Source of the DNA: SHZL01 sp031362985
GTDB lineage: Bacteria; Pseudomonadota; Gammaproteobacteria; Xanthomonadales; SZUA-36
Assembly: GCA_031362985.1 (NCBI GenBank)
Contig: JANLTO010000120.1
Coordinates: forward strand, 94,159 to 158,158
Direction of reading: 5' to 3'
Length of the DNA stretch: 64,000 nucleotides
Shown here in pieces: positions 50,277-58,895 of the stretch. The notes under the pieces were generated by a model that made no database searches, had not been told where the DNA came from, and saw nothing but the letters and a program-made list of their open reading frames with translations. The stretch's first letter is position 1. Each line of letters opens with the position of its first letter. Position numbers and translations under genes: made by a program.

Positions 50277-51749
50277 CATGATGGGCTTCAGCGCAGTCAT
50301 GTAGCCACGCAGTTGCCGCCCGACGACTTCCACCGGGTGGTTGCGAATGGCTGCGTTGACTTTAACCAGCTCGATGTTATCCACATCGTTGTCTTTAAGC
50401 TTGAGTCCCTTGCCGATCACGTCCGCGCTCTGCCGGCGCATGAAATCGGCAAGCAATGGCACGCAGGCCTGAGAGTACAAGTAGCAACCGTACTCGGCCG
50501 TGTCGGAAATGACCACGTTCATCTCAAAGAGCTTCTTGCGTGCAATGAGATTGGCGATGAGCGGAGTTTCATGCAGAGACTCATAGTAGGCCGATTCCGC
50601 CAGGATGCCGCCTTCCAACATGGTCTCATAAGCCAGTTCAACACCGGCCTTGATCATGGCCACCATCAGGATTCCATGATCGAAATATTCCTGTTCGGAG
50701 ATTTCCATGCTGCCGTTCGGGGTGGTTTCGAACGCAGTCTCGCCCGTCTCACGGCGCCATCTGAGCAGGTTGGCGTCATCGTTGGCCCAGTCCTCCATCA
50801 TGCCCCTGGAAAACGCGCCGGACATGATGTCATCCAGGTGTTTGCGGTACAGGGCTTGCATGATGGACTTGAGTTCTTCTGCCAACTCGTGGCATCTGAT
50901 CTTGGCCGGGTTCGACAAGCGGTCCACCATGTTGGTGATGCCACCGATCTTGAGTGCCTCGGTTACAGTCTCCCAGCCGTACTGGACCAGCTTTGAGGCG
51001 TAACCCGGGTCTACACCCTCTGCAACCATCTTGTCGAAACACAGCAGCGAACCCGTTTGCAGCATGCCGCAAAGGATAGTCTGCTCGCCCATCAGGTCGG
51101 ACTTCACTTCGGCGACCGGCGAAGATTCAAGCACTCCCGCGCGGTCCCCGCCGGTACCGGAAGCCAGCGCCTTGGCGATTTCGAGGCCTTCTTCCCTGGG
51201 GTCGTTTTCGCGATGCACGGCAATCAAGGTGGGTACGCCAAAGCCGCGCTTGTATTCCTCGCGTACCTCCGTGCCGGGGCACTTGGGTGCCATCAGCACT
51301 ACAGTAATATCCGCACGAATCTGCATGCCTTCTTCGACCAGGTTGAAACCATGGGCGTAGTCCAGGCAAGAGCCCTGTTTCATCAGGGGCATGATGGCCT
51401 TGACCACGCCGCTATGCTGTTTGTCCGGTGTGAGGTTTAACACCACGTCAGCCTGGGGAATCATTTCTTCAAACGTACCTACGCTGAAACCGTTCTGGCT
51501 GGCGTTCTTCCAGGACTGGCGCTTGGCACTGATGGCGTCGGCGCGCAGTGCATAGCTGACATCCAGGCCGGAGTCGCGCAGGTTAAGCCCCTGGTTAAGT
51601 CCTTGCGAGCCGCAGCCGACAATGACCAGTTTCTTGCCTTTGAGATAGTCACAGCCGGTGGCGAATTCGCTGCGGTCCATGAAACGACATTTGCGCAGTT
51701 CCTGGAGCTGAAGGCGTAGCGGCAAGGTATTGAAATAATTTTGTGCCAT
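50274..51749 (-). CDS. ilvC: Ketol-acid reductoisomerase (class II)
   Basis: A 491-residue enzyme, the same length as E. coli IlvC, with ATG at 51749. It converts acetolactate or acetohydroxybutyrate into the dihydroxy acid for valine, isoleucine and leucine synthesis, using NADPH. The Rossmann loop VIVGCGSQGLNQGL and the duplicated C-terminal KARI domains are present. No ilvB/ilvN or other branched-chain genes sit next to it, so it is encoded apart from the rest of the pathway here. Convergent-free with the PhyH gene upstream on the same strand. Confidence 0.97.
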   Translation of the reverse strand: MAQNYFNTLPLRLQLQELRKCRFMDRSEFATGCDYLKGKKLVIVGCGSQGLNQGLNLRDSGLDVSYALRADAISAKRQSWKNASQNGFSVGTFEEMIPQADVVLNLTPDKQHSGVVKAIMPLMKQGSCLDYAHGFNLVEEGMQIRADITVVLMAPKCPGTEVREEYKRGFGVPTLIAVHRENDPREEGLEIAKALASGTGGDRAGVLESSPVAEVKSDLMGEQTILCGMLQTGSLLCFDKMVAEGVDPGYASKLVQYGWETVTEALKIGGITNMVDRLSNPAKIRCHELAEELKSIMQALYRKHLDDIMSGAFSRGMMEDWANDDANLLRWRRETGETAFETTPNGSMEISEQEYFDHGILMVAMIKAGVELAYETMLEGGILAESAYYESLHETPLIANLIARKKLFEMNVVISDTAEYGCYLYSQACVPLLADFMRRQSADVIGKGLKLKDNDVDNIELVKVNAAIRNHPVEVVGRQLRGYMTALKPIM

Positions 51750-51865
51750 GACGGAGTCCAAAACGGGTTTAAGGAGTGCTTATCAGGGTGTCACCTTAGC
51801 CTAGATTGTGTACCGGGTAAATTGAATTTTGAGGCTGGCGCGGATTGCGCAAAACACCCGCTGGA

Positions 51866-51879
51866 CGGCCTAAAGGCCG
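51866..51879 (-). terminator. Weak hairpin downstream of the PhyH gene
   Basis: CGGCC-TAAA-GGCCG, about ten bases past the PhyH stop in leftward reading, without a clear T-run. It might act as a factor-dependent terminator. Confidence 0.3.
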
Positions 51880-51888
51880 GGATACGGG

Positions 51889-52815
51889 CTACTGGGAGAG
51901 CTTGATGGCGCGGCAGTAATCTCCGCTCAAATTCCAATTGGGCTCGGTGAATGTCGAATGCGAAAATGCGGAGCGGAAGGAGCGATTCGACAAGACATCA
52001 TCAGCCAATTTGACGATGGGACGAAAGGCCCGTTCCTGGTCGGTGATACCCATGTAGGCGCCTTCCTTGTTATCACCCCGGATATCGGCAAAGGGCAGGT
52101 TGGAGGCCGCGTTGTAGGAGGAAAAAATCATTACCCTCTGCGTATCGGTTTCGTTCAGGCCGGAGCCGTGCAGGGTATTGCAGTGGAAGAACACCGCATC
52201 GCCAACATCCATTTCGGCATGAACTACCCCCAGTTGCCGGCGGGCTCTTTCTACCCGGGCTGCAAAAGCTTTTGGCCCGTTCGCACCCGCCGGGTGATCT
52301 ATCCGCCCCAACTGCTGTGAGCCGGGAACAAATTGCACACAACCGTTGGCCTTGTTCGTCGGCTCGACAGCAATGCCGGCAGTCAACATCTGTGGAAATA
52401 GCACGCCGTCGTCATACCAGCTGCCAAAGTCCTGGTGCCAATCCACGCGTGCCTTGCAGCTTGAGGTCTTGACCGAGAGCTTGGAGTGCCAGTGATAGCA
52501 GGGCTCTCCCAACAATGCCTCGGTGATGGCTACCATCCTCGCCATGCGCGGAATCACGCCAACGATGTCGTCGCCGAGGTCGGTCCAGGTGCAAAACGGG
52601 TGTCCCATGCCGTTGTTGTCTTCCATGCCATAGATATGCCCATTGATCGTTGGATCCTGCCGATATGCCTGTCGCAGGGGTTCCAGTTCATCGGCAGAGA
52701 ACAACTGGCGGATGATCAATAAACCGTCGCGATGATACTCGTCAATTTGCTGTGCAGTGAGGGCCCTTGAACCGCCTGGGGTTTGCACAGCCGAGCTTTG
52801 CGCCGGAATCGCCAT
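51889..52815 (-). CDS. Phytanoyl-CoA dioxygenase (PhyH) family protein
   Basis: About 308 residues from the ATG at 52815. Fe(II)/2-oxoglutarate oxygenase fold with the metal triad visible as HQD in VDWHQDFGSWYDDG and the distal His in LHGSGLNETDTQRVM, whose Arg would bind 2-oxoglutarate. Members hydroxylate fatty-acyl, ectoine or natural-product substrates. It is divergent from the exporter operon by 75 bases; a hydroxylation of a lipid-like substrate is plausible but not shown. Confidence 0.88.
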   Translation of the reverse strand: MAIPAQSSAVQTPGGSRALTAQQIDEYHRDGLLIIRQLFSADELEPLRQAYRQDPTINGHIYGMEDNNGMGHPFCTWTDLGDDIVGVIPRMARMVAITEALLGEPCYHWHSKLSVKTSSCKARVDWHQDFGSWYDDGVLFPQMLTAGIAVEPTNKANGCVQFVPGSQQLGRIDHPAGANGPKAFAARVERARRQLGVVHAEMDVGDAVFFHCNTLHGSGLNETDTQRVMIFSSYNAASNLPFADIRGDNKEGAYMGITDQERAFRPIVKLADDVLSNRSFRSAFSHSTFTEPNWNLSGDYCRAIKLSQ

Positions 52816-52890
52816 AATCAATAGTTTATACTTCGCTACCATTGCATAGTAGTCCTTGTGCTGCGCATCATCGGTTCACCAGGGGTTGTC

Positions 52891-54096
52891 TTGGAAAAAG
52901 CAAAACTTGAGCAGCTGCGCATTGAACGCGCTCCCGAAAAAAAACCTGCGGCGACGAGGCCCTGGGTGCTGTCCGGAATAGTTCTGGCCTTGCTGGCCGG
53001 CGCTGTCTGGTTCGTTTTCAAGCCCGCTGCCGTGATCGAAGTCAGGACTGCCACGGCACGTGAAGTCAAAGCTGAAGATGCGGGCACGATACTCAATGCT
53101 TCCGGTTACGTCACGGCCAGGCGCCAGGCAACGGTCTCGTCCAAGTTCACCGGCAAGGTGGCCGAAGTGTTGATCGAGGAGGGTATGGTTGTTGCGAATG
53201 ACCAGGTGCTGGCGCGGCTCGACAGCAGCAATGTTGACGCCAGTTTCCGGTTGGCTGAGGCACAGCTGCGGGCCTCGCAATCAACGCTAAAATCCACTGA
53301 GGTGTTGCTGGCCGAGGCACGTCGCAACCTTGCCCGGCAACAGTCCCTGGTGGAAAAGAAACTGGTTAGTACCGCGGAGGTGGATCGCAGCAAAGCCGAG
53401 GTCGATACGCTGGCAGCCCGGCTTGAAAGCGAGCACGCGCAGGTAGAAGTTGTTGCACGGCAGCTGGATGTATATCGCCAGGAAGTAGAGGATACGATCA
53501 TCCGCGCTCCGTTTGCCGGCGTGGTGGTGGCCAAGAATGCGCAACCCGGTGAGATGGTTTCACCCATTTCAGCGGGCGGTGGATTTACCCGTACCGGTAT
53601 TGGCACCATAGTGGATATGAGTTCGCTGGAAATCGAAATCGACGTAAATGAGGCCTATATCAATCGCGTGGTGGCGGGCCAGCCAGTAGTTGCCACGCTG
53701 GATGCATATCCTGACTGGCGCATTGCCTGCCGCGTGATTGCCATCATCCCTACCGCCGACCGGCAGCGGGCCACCGTGGCAGTGCGGGTGGGTTTTGATG
53801 AGCTGGACCCACGCATCTTGCCGGACATGGGCGTCAAGGTGGCCTTCCAGGAGACCGGTAGCAGCGCAACAACGGCGAGCGGCGTAACCCTGCCGCGTGC
53901 GGCACTACAAACCGAGGGCGGCCGCAGCCTGGTGTGGTTAGTTAATGAAGGGCGGGTTGAGCGCCTCGCGGTCAGCGTAGTTACCGAGACCGCCACGGAA
54001 GTCGTGGTGAGCGGTGGCCTGACGGGCGGCTCGCAGGTGGTAGTCGATGCCCCGGCCGGCCTGGCCGACGGCGTCATGGTCAGGGAGAGGGATTAA
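52891..54096 (+). CDS. MacA-like membrane fusion protein (HlyD family)
   Basis: About 401 residues from a TTG at 52891 (AGGGG five bases upstream); a GTG at 52858 is possible. One membrane helix near the N-terminus, then a barrel-sandwich, a coiled-coil hairpin (about 130-200), and a beta-barrel domain, as in MacA/HlyD adaptors. It would connect an inner-membrane ABC transporter to an outer-membrane channel. First gene of a tightly packed rightward operon with the ATPase and two permeases. Confidence 0.88.
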   Translation: MEKAKLEQLRIERAPEKKPAATRPWVLSGIVLALLAGAVWFVFKPAAVIEVRTATAREVKAEDAGTILNASGYVTARRQATVSSKFTGKVAEVLIEEGMVVANDQVLARLDSSNVDASFRLAEAQLRASQSTLKSTEVLLAEARRNLARQQSLVEKKLVSTAEVDRSKAEVDTLAARLESEHAQVEVVARQLDVYRQEVEDTIIRAPFAGVVVAKNAQPGEMVSPISAGGGFTRTGIGTIVDMSSLEIEIDVNEAYINRVVAGQPVVATLDAYPDWRIACRVIAIIPTADRQRATVAVRVGFDELDPRILPDMGVKVAFQETGSSATTASGVTLPRAALQTEGGRSLVWLVNEGRVERLAVSVVTETATEVVVSGGLTGGSQVVVDAPAGLADGVMVRERD

Positions 54097-54839
54097 TGAC
54101 GGCAGGTGATAAAGTACTGGGTGATGAAGTACCGGGTGCTGAAGTACTCGGAGATGAAGTGCTGGTCAAGATCAGCGGCCTGGGTAAATCATTTAAGCGC
54201 GGAGCAGAAACCATCCAGGTGCTCGATAAACTGGACTTGGAAATTCCACGCGGCGACTTCCTCGCCCTGATGGGCCCGTCCGGCTCCGGTAAGTCGACCT
54301 TGCTCAACCTGATTGGCGGATTGGATCGCCCCAGCGAGGGTAGTATCGAAGTGGGTGGTGAACGCATCGATCAGCTTTCCGGGTCCCGCCTGGCTGCCTG
54401 GCGTGCGCGCCACATCGGCCTGGTATTCCAGTTCTACAATCTGATGCCGGTGTTGACTGCGCAGCGAAACGTTGAATTGCCCTTGCTCCTGACCAGGCTG
54501 AGCAGGGCACAACGCCGGCAACACGCGGCAGTTGCGCTGGACATCGTCGGCCTGTCGCAGCGCAGCAATCACTATCCTCGCCAGCTCTCAGGTGGCGAGC
54601 AGCAGCGCGTGGGTATTGCCCGTGCCATTGTTGCCGATCCGACAGTCCTGCTGTGCGATGAGCCTACCGGCGATCTCGACCGCAAGTCCGGCGACGAGAT
54701 CCTCGACCTGTTGCAGGCCCTCAGCCGCGAACAGGGCAAGACCATCGTAATGGTGACGCACGACCACCACGCGGCGGAGCGAGCCCGGCGTACGCTGTAC
54801 CTTGAAAAGGGCCAGATGTCGACGGAGCCGGCGGCGTGA
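54096..54839 (+). CDS. ABC transporter ATPase (LolD/MacB-like)
   Basis: A 247-residue ATPase. Walker A GPSGSGKSTLLNL, signature LSGGEQQRVGIARA, Walker B TVLLCDEPTGDLD, switch His in VTHDHH. A short repetitive N-terminal tail (GDEVPGAEVLGDEVLVK) precedes the domain. ATPases of this type power LolCDE, MacB and FtsEX systems that work on substrates from the periplasmic side. Start overlaps the fusion-protein stop by one base. Confidence 0.95.
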   Translation: MTAGDKVLGDEVPGAEVLGDEVLVKISGLGKSFKRGAETIQVLDKLDLEIPRGDFLALMGPSGSGKSTLLNLIGGLDRPSEGSIEVGGERIDQLSGSRLAAWRARHIGLVFQFYNLMPVLTAQRNVELPLLLTRLSRAQRRQHAAVALDIVGLSQRSNHYPRQLSGGEQQRVGIARAIVADPTVLLCDEPTGDLDRKSGDEILDLLQALSREQGKTIVMVTHDHHAAERARRTLYLEKGQMSTEPAA

Positions 54840-55987
54840 AGTATTTCTACCTGGTATGGAGCAACCTCAAGCGCCGAAAATTGCGCTCCCTGTTAACGGT
54901 GTTGTCCATCCTGGTCGCGTTCATGCTGTTTGGTTATCTCAGCGCTATCCGCCAGGGTTTCAACCAGGGCATCAGCGTGGCCGGCGCCAATCGCTTGGTG
55001 GTGCGCCACAAGGTTTCTCTGATCCAATTGCTGCCGGAAAGCTACCAGGCGCGCATGGAGCGGATTCCGGGGGTGAACAGCGCGGTACATGCCACCTGGT
55101 TCGGTGGCATATACCAGAAGCCCAGTAATTTTTTTGCGCAAATGCCAGTGCAGCCGGAACGGTACCTGGACATGTATCCTGAATACGTACTGCCCGCCGA
55201 ACAGCGCGCGGCCTGGCTGGCAACTCGCAGCGGGGCTATTGCCGGAAAAGTGCTGGCTGAACGTTTTGGCTGGAAAATAGGCGACCGCATTCCCATCAAT
55301 GCCACTATCTGGTTCAAAAAGGATGGTGGCGCCACCTGGGAGTTCGATCTGGTCGGGATTTACACCGGTGTGGAAAAGAATACGGATACCAGCGGGTTTT
55401 TCTTCCGCTACGATTTTTTTGAGGAAACCCGCGCCCAGGGCAGCGGCCTGGTGGGGTGGTATACCGTGCGTATCTCTGATCCGGCCCGAGCAGCTGAAAC
55501 GGCGGCCGCCATCGACGAGGAGTTTGCCAATTCGCCGGCGGAGACCAAAACCGAACCCGAGGGCGCGTTTATCCAGGGCTTTGCCAACCAGATTGGCAAT
55601 ATCGGCCAGATCATGATGTCCATTGTCGCGGCGGTGTTCTTCACCATCCTGCTGGTTGCGGGTAATACCATGGCTTACTCGGTGCGCGAACGCACCAATG
55701 AACTGGCGGTGCTCAAGGCCATTGGCTTCAGCGACCGCAAGGTGCTGGGCCTGGTGCTGGGTGAGTCCATGCTGCTTACTTGCCTCGGCGGAGGTTTGGG
55801 CCTCGTGCTGGCCTGGCTGCTGATTTCGCTGGGCGATCCAACCCGAGGTTCATTGCCGGTGTTCTTTTTCCCTGTCCGTGAAATGATCATCGGTGTGGGC
55901 CTGGTGCTTGGCATGGGATTGATCGCCGGAATCCTGCCGGCGCTGCGGGCGCAGCGTCTGCATATCGCGGATGCGCTGCGTCGATGA
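54836..55987 (+). CDS. ABC transporter permease (MacB/FtsX-like), subunit 1
   Basis: A 383-residue permease with a membrane helix near residue 20, a large periplasmic domain (about 45-255) and three C-terminal helices. The last part reads RERTNELAVLKAIGFSDRKV, the coupling region of the FtsX-like permease family. GTG start overlaps the ATPase stop (GTGA). Pairs with the next gene, so the pump is a heterodimer, unlike the fused or homodimeric MacB. Confidence 0.92.
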   Translation: MKYFYLVWSNLKRRKLRSLLTVLSILVAFMLFGYLSAIRQGFNQGISVAGANRLVVRHKVSLIQLLPESYQARMERIPGVNSAVHATWFGGIYQKPSNFFAQMPVQPERYLDMYPEYVLPAEQRAAWLATRSGAIAGKVLAERFGWKIGDRIPINATIWFKKDGGATWEFDLVGIYTGVEKNTDTSGFFFRYDFFEETRAQGSGLVGWYTVRISDPARAAETAAAIDEEFANSPAETKTEPEGAFIQGFANQIGNIGQIMMSIVAAVFFTILLVAGNTMAYSVRERTNELAVLKAIGFSDRKVLGLVLGESMLLTCLGGGLGLVLAWLLISLGDPTRGSLPVFFFPVREMIIGVGLVLGMGLIAGILPALRAQRLHIADALRR

Positions 55988-57186
55988 TGTCCGGTTTAGT
56001 AGCCTGGCTGATGCAGGTCGCGGCCGTGACCCGCTTCAACCTGCTGACCTTGCCGCAACGTGTCGGGTCTTCCGTGTCCGCCATTTTCGGCATTGCCGGC
56101 GTTGTGGCGGTAATGGTTGGGGTCTTATCCATTGCCCAGGGCATCCTTGCTACCATGCAAAACTCGGCTTCACCACTCAATGCCATCGTCTTGCGCAGCG
56201 GTGCCAATACCGAAATGATGAGTGGCCTTGATGGGGAATCGGTAAAAATCATTGCGCAAGCCCAGGGAATTGCGCGCAATGAACACGGCGCACTGGCTTC
56301 ACCTGAGCTGTTTGTCATCCTCAATCTGCCCAAGCGCAGTACCGGCACGGAAGCCAACGTGCCCTTGCGTGGCGTGCGCGAAAATGCGGTCGCGGTGCGC
56401 GATTCGTTTCGTATCATTTCCGGACGCATGTTCGGGTGGGGGACTAACGAAGTCATAGTGGGCCGCGGTGCGAACCTGGAATTCTCCGGGCTGGACGTGG
56501 GTTCATCCGTGCCGGTGGGGAGTGAGCTCTGGCCCGTGGTCGGGACCTTCGATGCCGCGGGAGGCTTGGCGGAGTCCGAAATCTGGGTGGACGCCGCAGT
56601 GCTGCAACCGGCTTTCCGGCGCGGGAATTCCTACCAGGCGGTGTACGTAAAACTTGAATCCACTGATGCATTCACTGCTTTCAAAGATGCCCTCACAGCC
56701 GATCCGAAGCTCAATGTGAAACCGATGCGCGAAGCGGAATACTACGACTCGCAGGCAACGACCTTGTATAACCTGATCACCGGACTCGGTACCCTGATCG
56801 CCGTGATCATGGGCCTGGGTGCAACTTTCGGGGCGCTCAATACCATGTATACCTCGGTTGCGGCCCGCGGCAGGGAAATCGCCACGCTGCGCGCCCTGGG
56901 TTTTCGTACCGTGCCTGTGATCCTGTCGGTACTGTTCGAGTCGCTGCTGCTGGCATTGATCGGCGGCATCATCGGTGCGGGTCTCGCTTGGTGGGCCTTT
57001 GATGGTTTCCGCGCGGCTACGCTGAACTGGGCGAGCTTCAGCCAGGTGGCCTTTGCGTTTAAAGTTACGCCCGCCCTGCTGGTGCAGGGCATAACGTTTG
57101 CTTTACTGATCGGCCTGGTCGGTGGGCTGTTTCCGGCCGTGCGCGCTGCGCGCCAACCCGTTGCCACGGCTTTGCGTGAGCTTTAG
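55984..57186 (+). CDS. ABC transporter permease (MacB/FtsX-like), subunit 2
   Basis: A 400-residue permease with the same layout: N-terminal helix, a MacB_PCD periplasmic domain and three C-terminal helices, with the coupling sequence GREIATLRALGFRTVPV. ATG overlaps the preceding stop. With a fusion protein and ATPase it forms a MacAB/LolCDE-type mechanotransmission exporter. Twelve bases later the cyclopropane-synthase-like gene starts, so a lipid substrate is an attractive guess. Confidence 0.92.
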   Translation: MMSGLVAWLMQVAAVTRFNLLTLPQRVGSSVSAIFGIAGVVAVMVGVLSIAQGILATMQNSASPLNAIVLRSGANTEMMSGLDGESVKIIAQAQGIARNEHGALASPELFVILNLPKRSTGTEANVPLRGVRENAVAVRDSFRIISGRMFGWGTNEVIVGRGANLEFSGLDVGSSVPVGSELWPVVGTFDAAGGLAESEIWVDAAVLQPAFRRGNSYQAVYVKLESTDAFTAFKDALTADPKLNVKPMREAEYYDSQATTLYNLITGLGTLIAVIMGLGATFGALNTMYTSVAARGREIATLRALGFRTVPVILSVLFESLLLALIGGIIGAGLAWWAFDGFRAATLNWASFSQVAFAFKVTPALLVQGITFALLIGLVGGLFPAVRAARQPVATALREL

Positions 57187-57198
57187 AGAGACTCTGAC

Positions 57199-58062
57199 AT
57201 GACGGAAATGCGGCCATTCTTCGAGGACGTTCAGTCTCACTACGACCTGTCCGATGATTTTTTTGCACTCTTCCTGGATGCGACGCGAACCTACAGTTGT
57301 GCCTGGTTCAATCACCCGAACGCCACCCTGGAGGAGGCGCAACAGGCCAAGATTGACCTGTCGTTGCGCAAGTGTGAGTTAACTCCGGGAATGAAACTGC
57401 TGGATGTGGGCTGTGGTTGGGGATCAACCGTTTTTCGCGCTGTTGAAAAATACGGAGCGAATGCCGTTGGCCTGACGCTCAGCGAGAACCAGTACCGGTA
57501 TGCAACGCAGCGCGCCGCTGAAACCGGCTATTCAGACCGGGTGGAATTTCGCCTGCAGGGATGGGAAGACTACAAGGAACCGGTCGACAGGATAGTCAGC
57601 ATCGGTGCGTTTGAACACTTCACCAAGAGCCGCCATGCAGCATTTTTCAGCAGGTGCAGGGAAATCCTGCCTGAGGACGGTATTCTGATGCTGCATAGCA
57701 TCGTGATGACCTCCCTTAAGTCTTTGTTCGACCAGGGCATCGAGCCCCTCCAGGAAGACGTCAAGTTTGCGCGGTTCATCAAGCGTGAAATCTTTCCCGG
57801 GGGGCAGTTGTGCGCTCCGGAACGAATCGAGTCACTGGCGAGACAAGGTGGTTTTGATATTTATCACGTTCAGTCGCTGCGCCTGCACTACGCGCGCACT
57901 CTCGATTGCTGGGCTGCGAGCCTGATCAGCGCCAGGGAGCGGGCGATTGCACTGACCTCGCAGACGGTTTATGAGCGCTATACGAAATACCTGACCGGGT
58001 GCGCAGAGCAGTTTCGTAAAGGAACCATAGATGTCATGCAGTTTTGTATGCGGCGGGTTTGA
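57199..58062 (+). CDS. Mycolate-type cyclopropane/methyl-mycolate synthase-like methyltransferase
   Basis: A 287-residue SAM-dependent methyltransferase. It is closest in layout and length to the mycobacterial PcaA/CmaA group rather than E. coli CFA synthase (about 382 residues with an extra N-terminal domain). Matches include VQSHYDLSDDFFALFLDATR, LDVGCGWGSTVFRAVEKYG, VSIGAFEHF and YLTGCAEQF, where PcaA has its active-site Glu and Cys residues. It would add a methylene or methyl group to an acyl-chain double bond. Twelve bases after the exporter permease and convergent with the fatty-acid hydroxylase gene. Confidence 0.85.
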   Translation: MTEMRPFFEDVQSHYDLSDDFFALFLDATRTYSCAWFNHPNATLEEAQQAKIDLSLRKCELTPGMKLLDVGCGWGSTVFRAVEKYGANAVGLTLSENQYRYATQRAAETGYSDRVEFRLQGWEDYKEPVDRIVSIGAFEHFTKSRHAAFFSRCREILPEDGILMLHSIVMTSLKSLFDQGIEPLQEDVKFARFIKREIFPGGQLCAPERIESLARQGGFDIYHVQSLRLHYARTLDCWAASLISARERAIALTSQTVYERYTKYLTGCAEQFRKGTIDVMQFCMRRV

Positions 58063-58083
58063 GTCCGACTTGCTTGTTGGCAA

Positions 58084-58737
58084 TCAGAGTTTCTGTACTT
58101 TCAGAGTACCAAACACGACATCCCAAACAGGCGATGACACGCCGTAGCCCTTGCTTGAATCACGAAAGTGGTGGTCGAGGTGGGATTTCCACAGAGTCTT
58201 GAGCCATTTCACCTCTGGATGCCGGAAGTGGTGAATGCTGTAGTGCATCATGTCATAAGCCAGGTAGCCGACTGCGAATCCGGCCGAATTGGCCCAGGTC
58301 CAATCACCGTACAAGGGACGAGTCAGGGCAAATAACACCACTCCAATGAGTAAACTCAGGGCTACCGGCATGACCAGGCGCTTCTTGTCATTCGGGTACT
58401 GGTGATGCACGCCGTGAAACAGGAAACTCACGCGTTTCTGGAAATCACCCCGTGGCGTGAAGTGGAATATGTAGCGATGAAAAACATACTCAAACAAAGT
58501 CCAGGACGTCAGTCCATACAAAAACACGGCGATGAAGACCGGGAAGGAAATTCCGACAGCAAAACTCTGCCAAATAAAGAAACCGATGACCGGCAGGTAA
58601 ATCGTCAGCACCGTAAGGGGCGAAATTTTGCTGAGGCTTTCCAGTAGCGGATTCTTGAACAGCCGAATCTCGCCCTTTTGGGGCGCCATGTGTTCTGGTA
58701 TTCGCTCTGTGCGTTCGGTGTTCATGGTTGCTGACAT
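58084..58737 (-). CDS. Fatty acid 2-hydroxylase-like membrane protein
   Basis: A 217-residue membrane protein of the sterol desaturase/fatty acid hydroxylase superfamily. Histidine boxes HRYIFHF, HGVHHQY, HYSIHHF and HLDHHFRD give the di-metal site; four membrane helices are predicted. The spacing and HGVHHQYPNDKKRLVMP resemble the eukaryotic FA2H/Scs7 proteins that 2-hydroxylate the N-acyl chain of ceramides. Divergent from the desaturase gene by 158 bases. In a sphingolipid-making cell, alpha-hydroxylation of ceramide is the obvious candidate role; this is inference. Confidence 0.82.
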   Translation of the reverse strand: MSATMNTERTERIPEHMAPQKGEIRLFKNPLLESLSKISPLTVLTIYLPVIGFFIWQSFAVGISFPVFIAVFLYGLTSWTLFEYVFHRYIFHFTPRGDFQKRVSFLFHGVHHQYPNDKKRLVMPVALSLLIGVVLFALTRPLYGDWTWANSAGFAVGYLAYDMMHYSIHHFRHPEVKWLKTLWKSHLDHHFRDSSKGYGVSSPVWDVVFGTLKVQKL

Positions 58738-58895
58738 CTCATGTTCTCGCGGGTTAACCGCTTACCCTTCTTGGCTCTGTAGTGAGGATATTATCGTCGA
58801 TTTTCAAGCAGCAGGTTGTAAATAATGTGATATGTATCAGGCAACCAGCCAATTTTTTCTGGACTATTCAGGGAAAATGGCGAAACATCCGTCAG

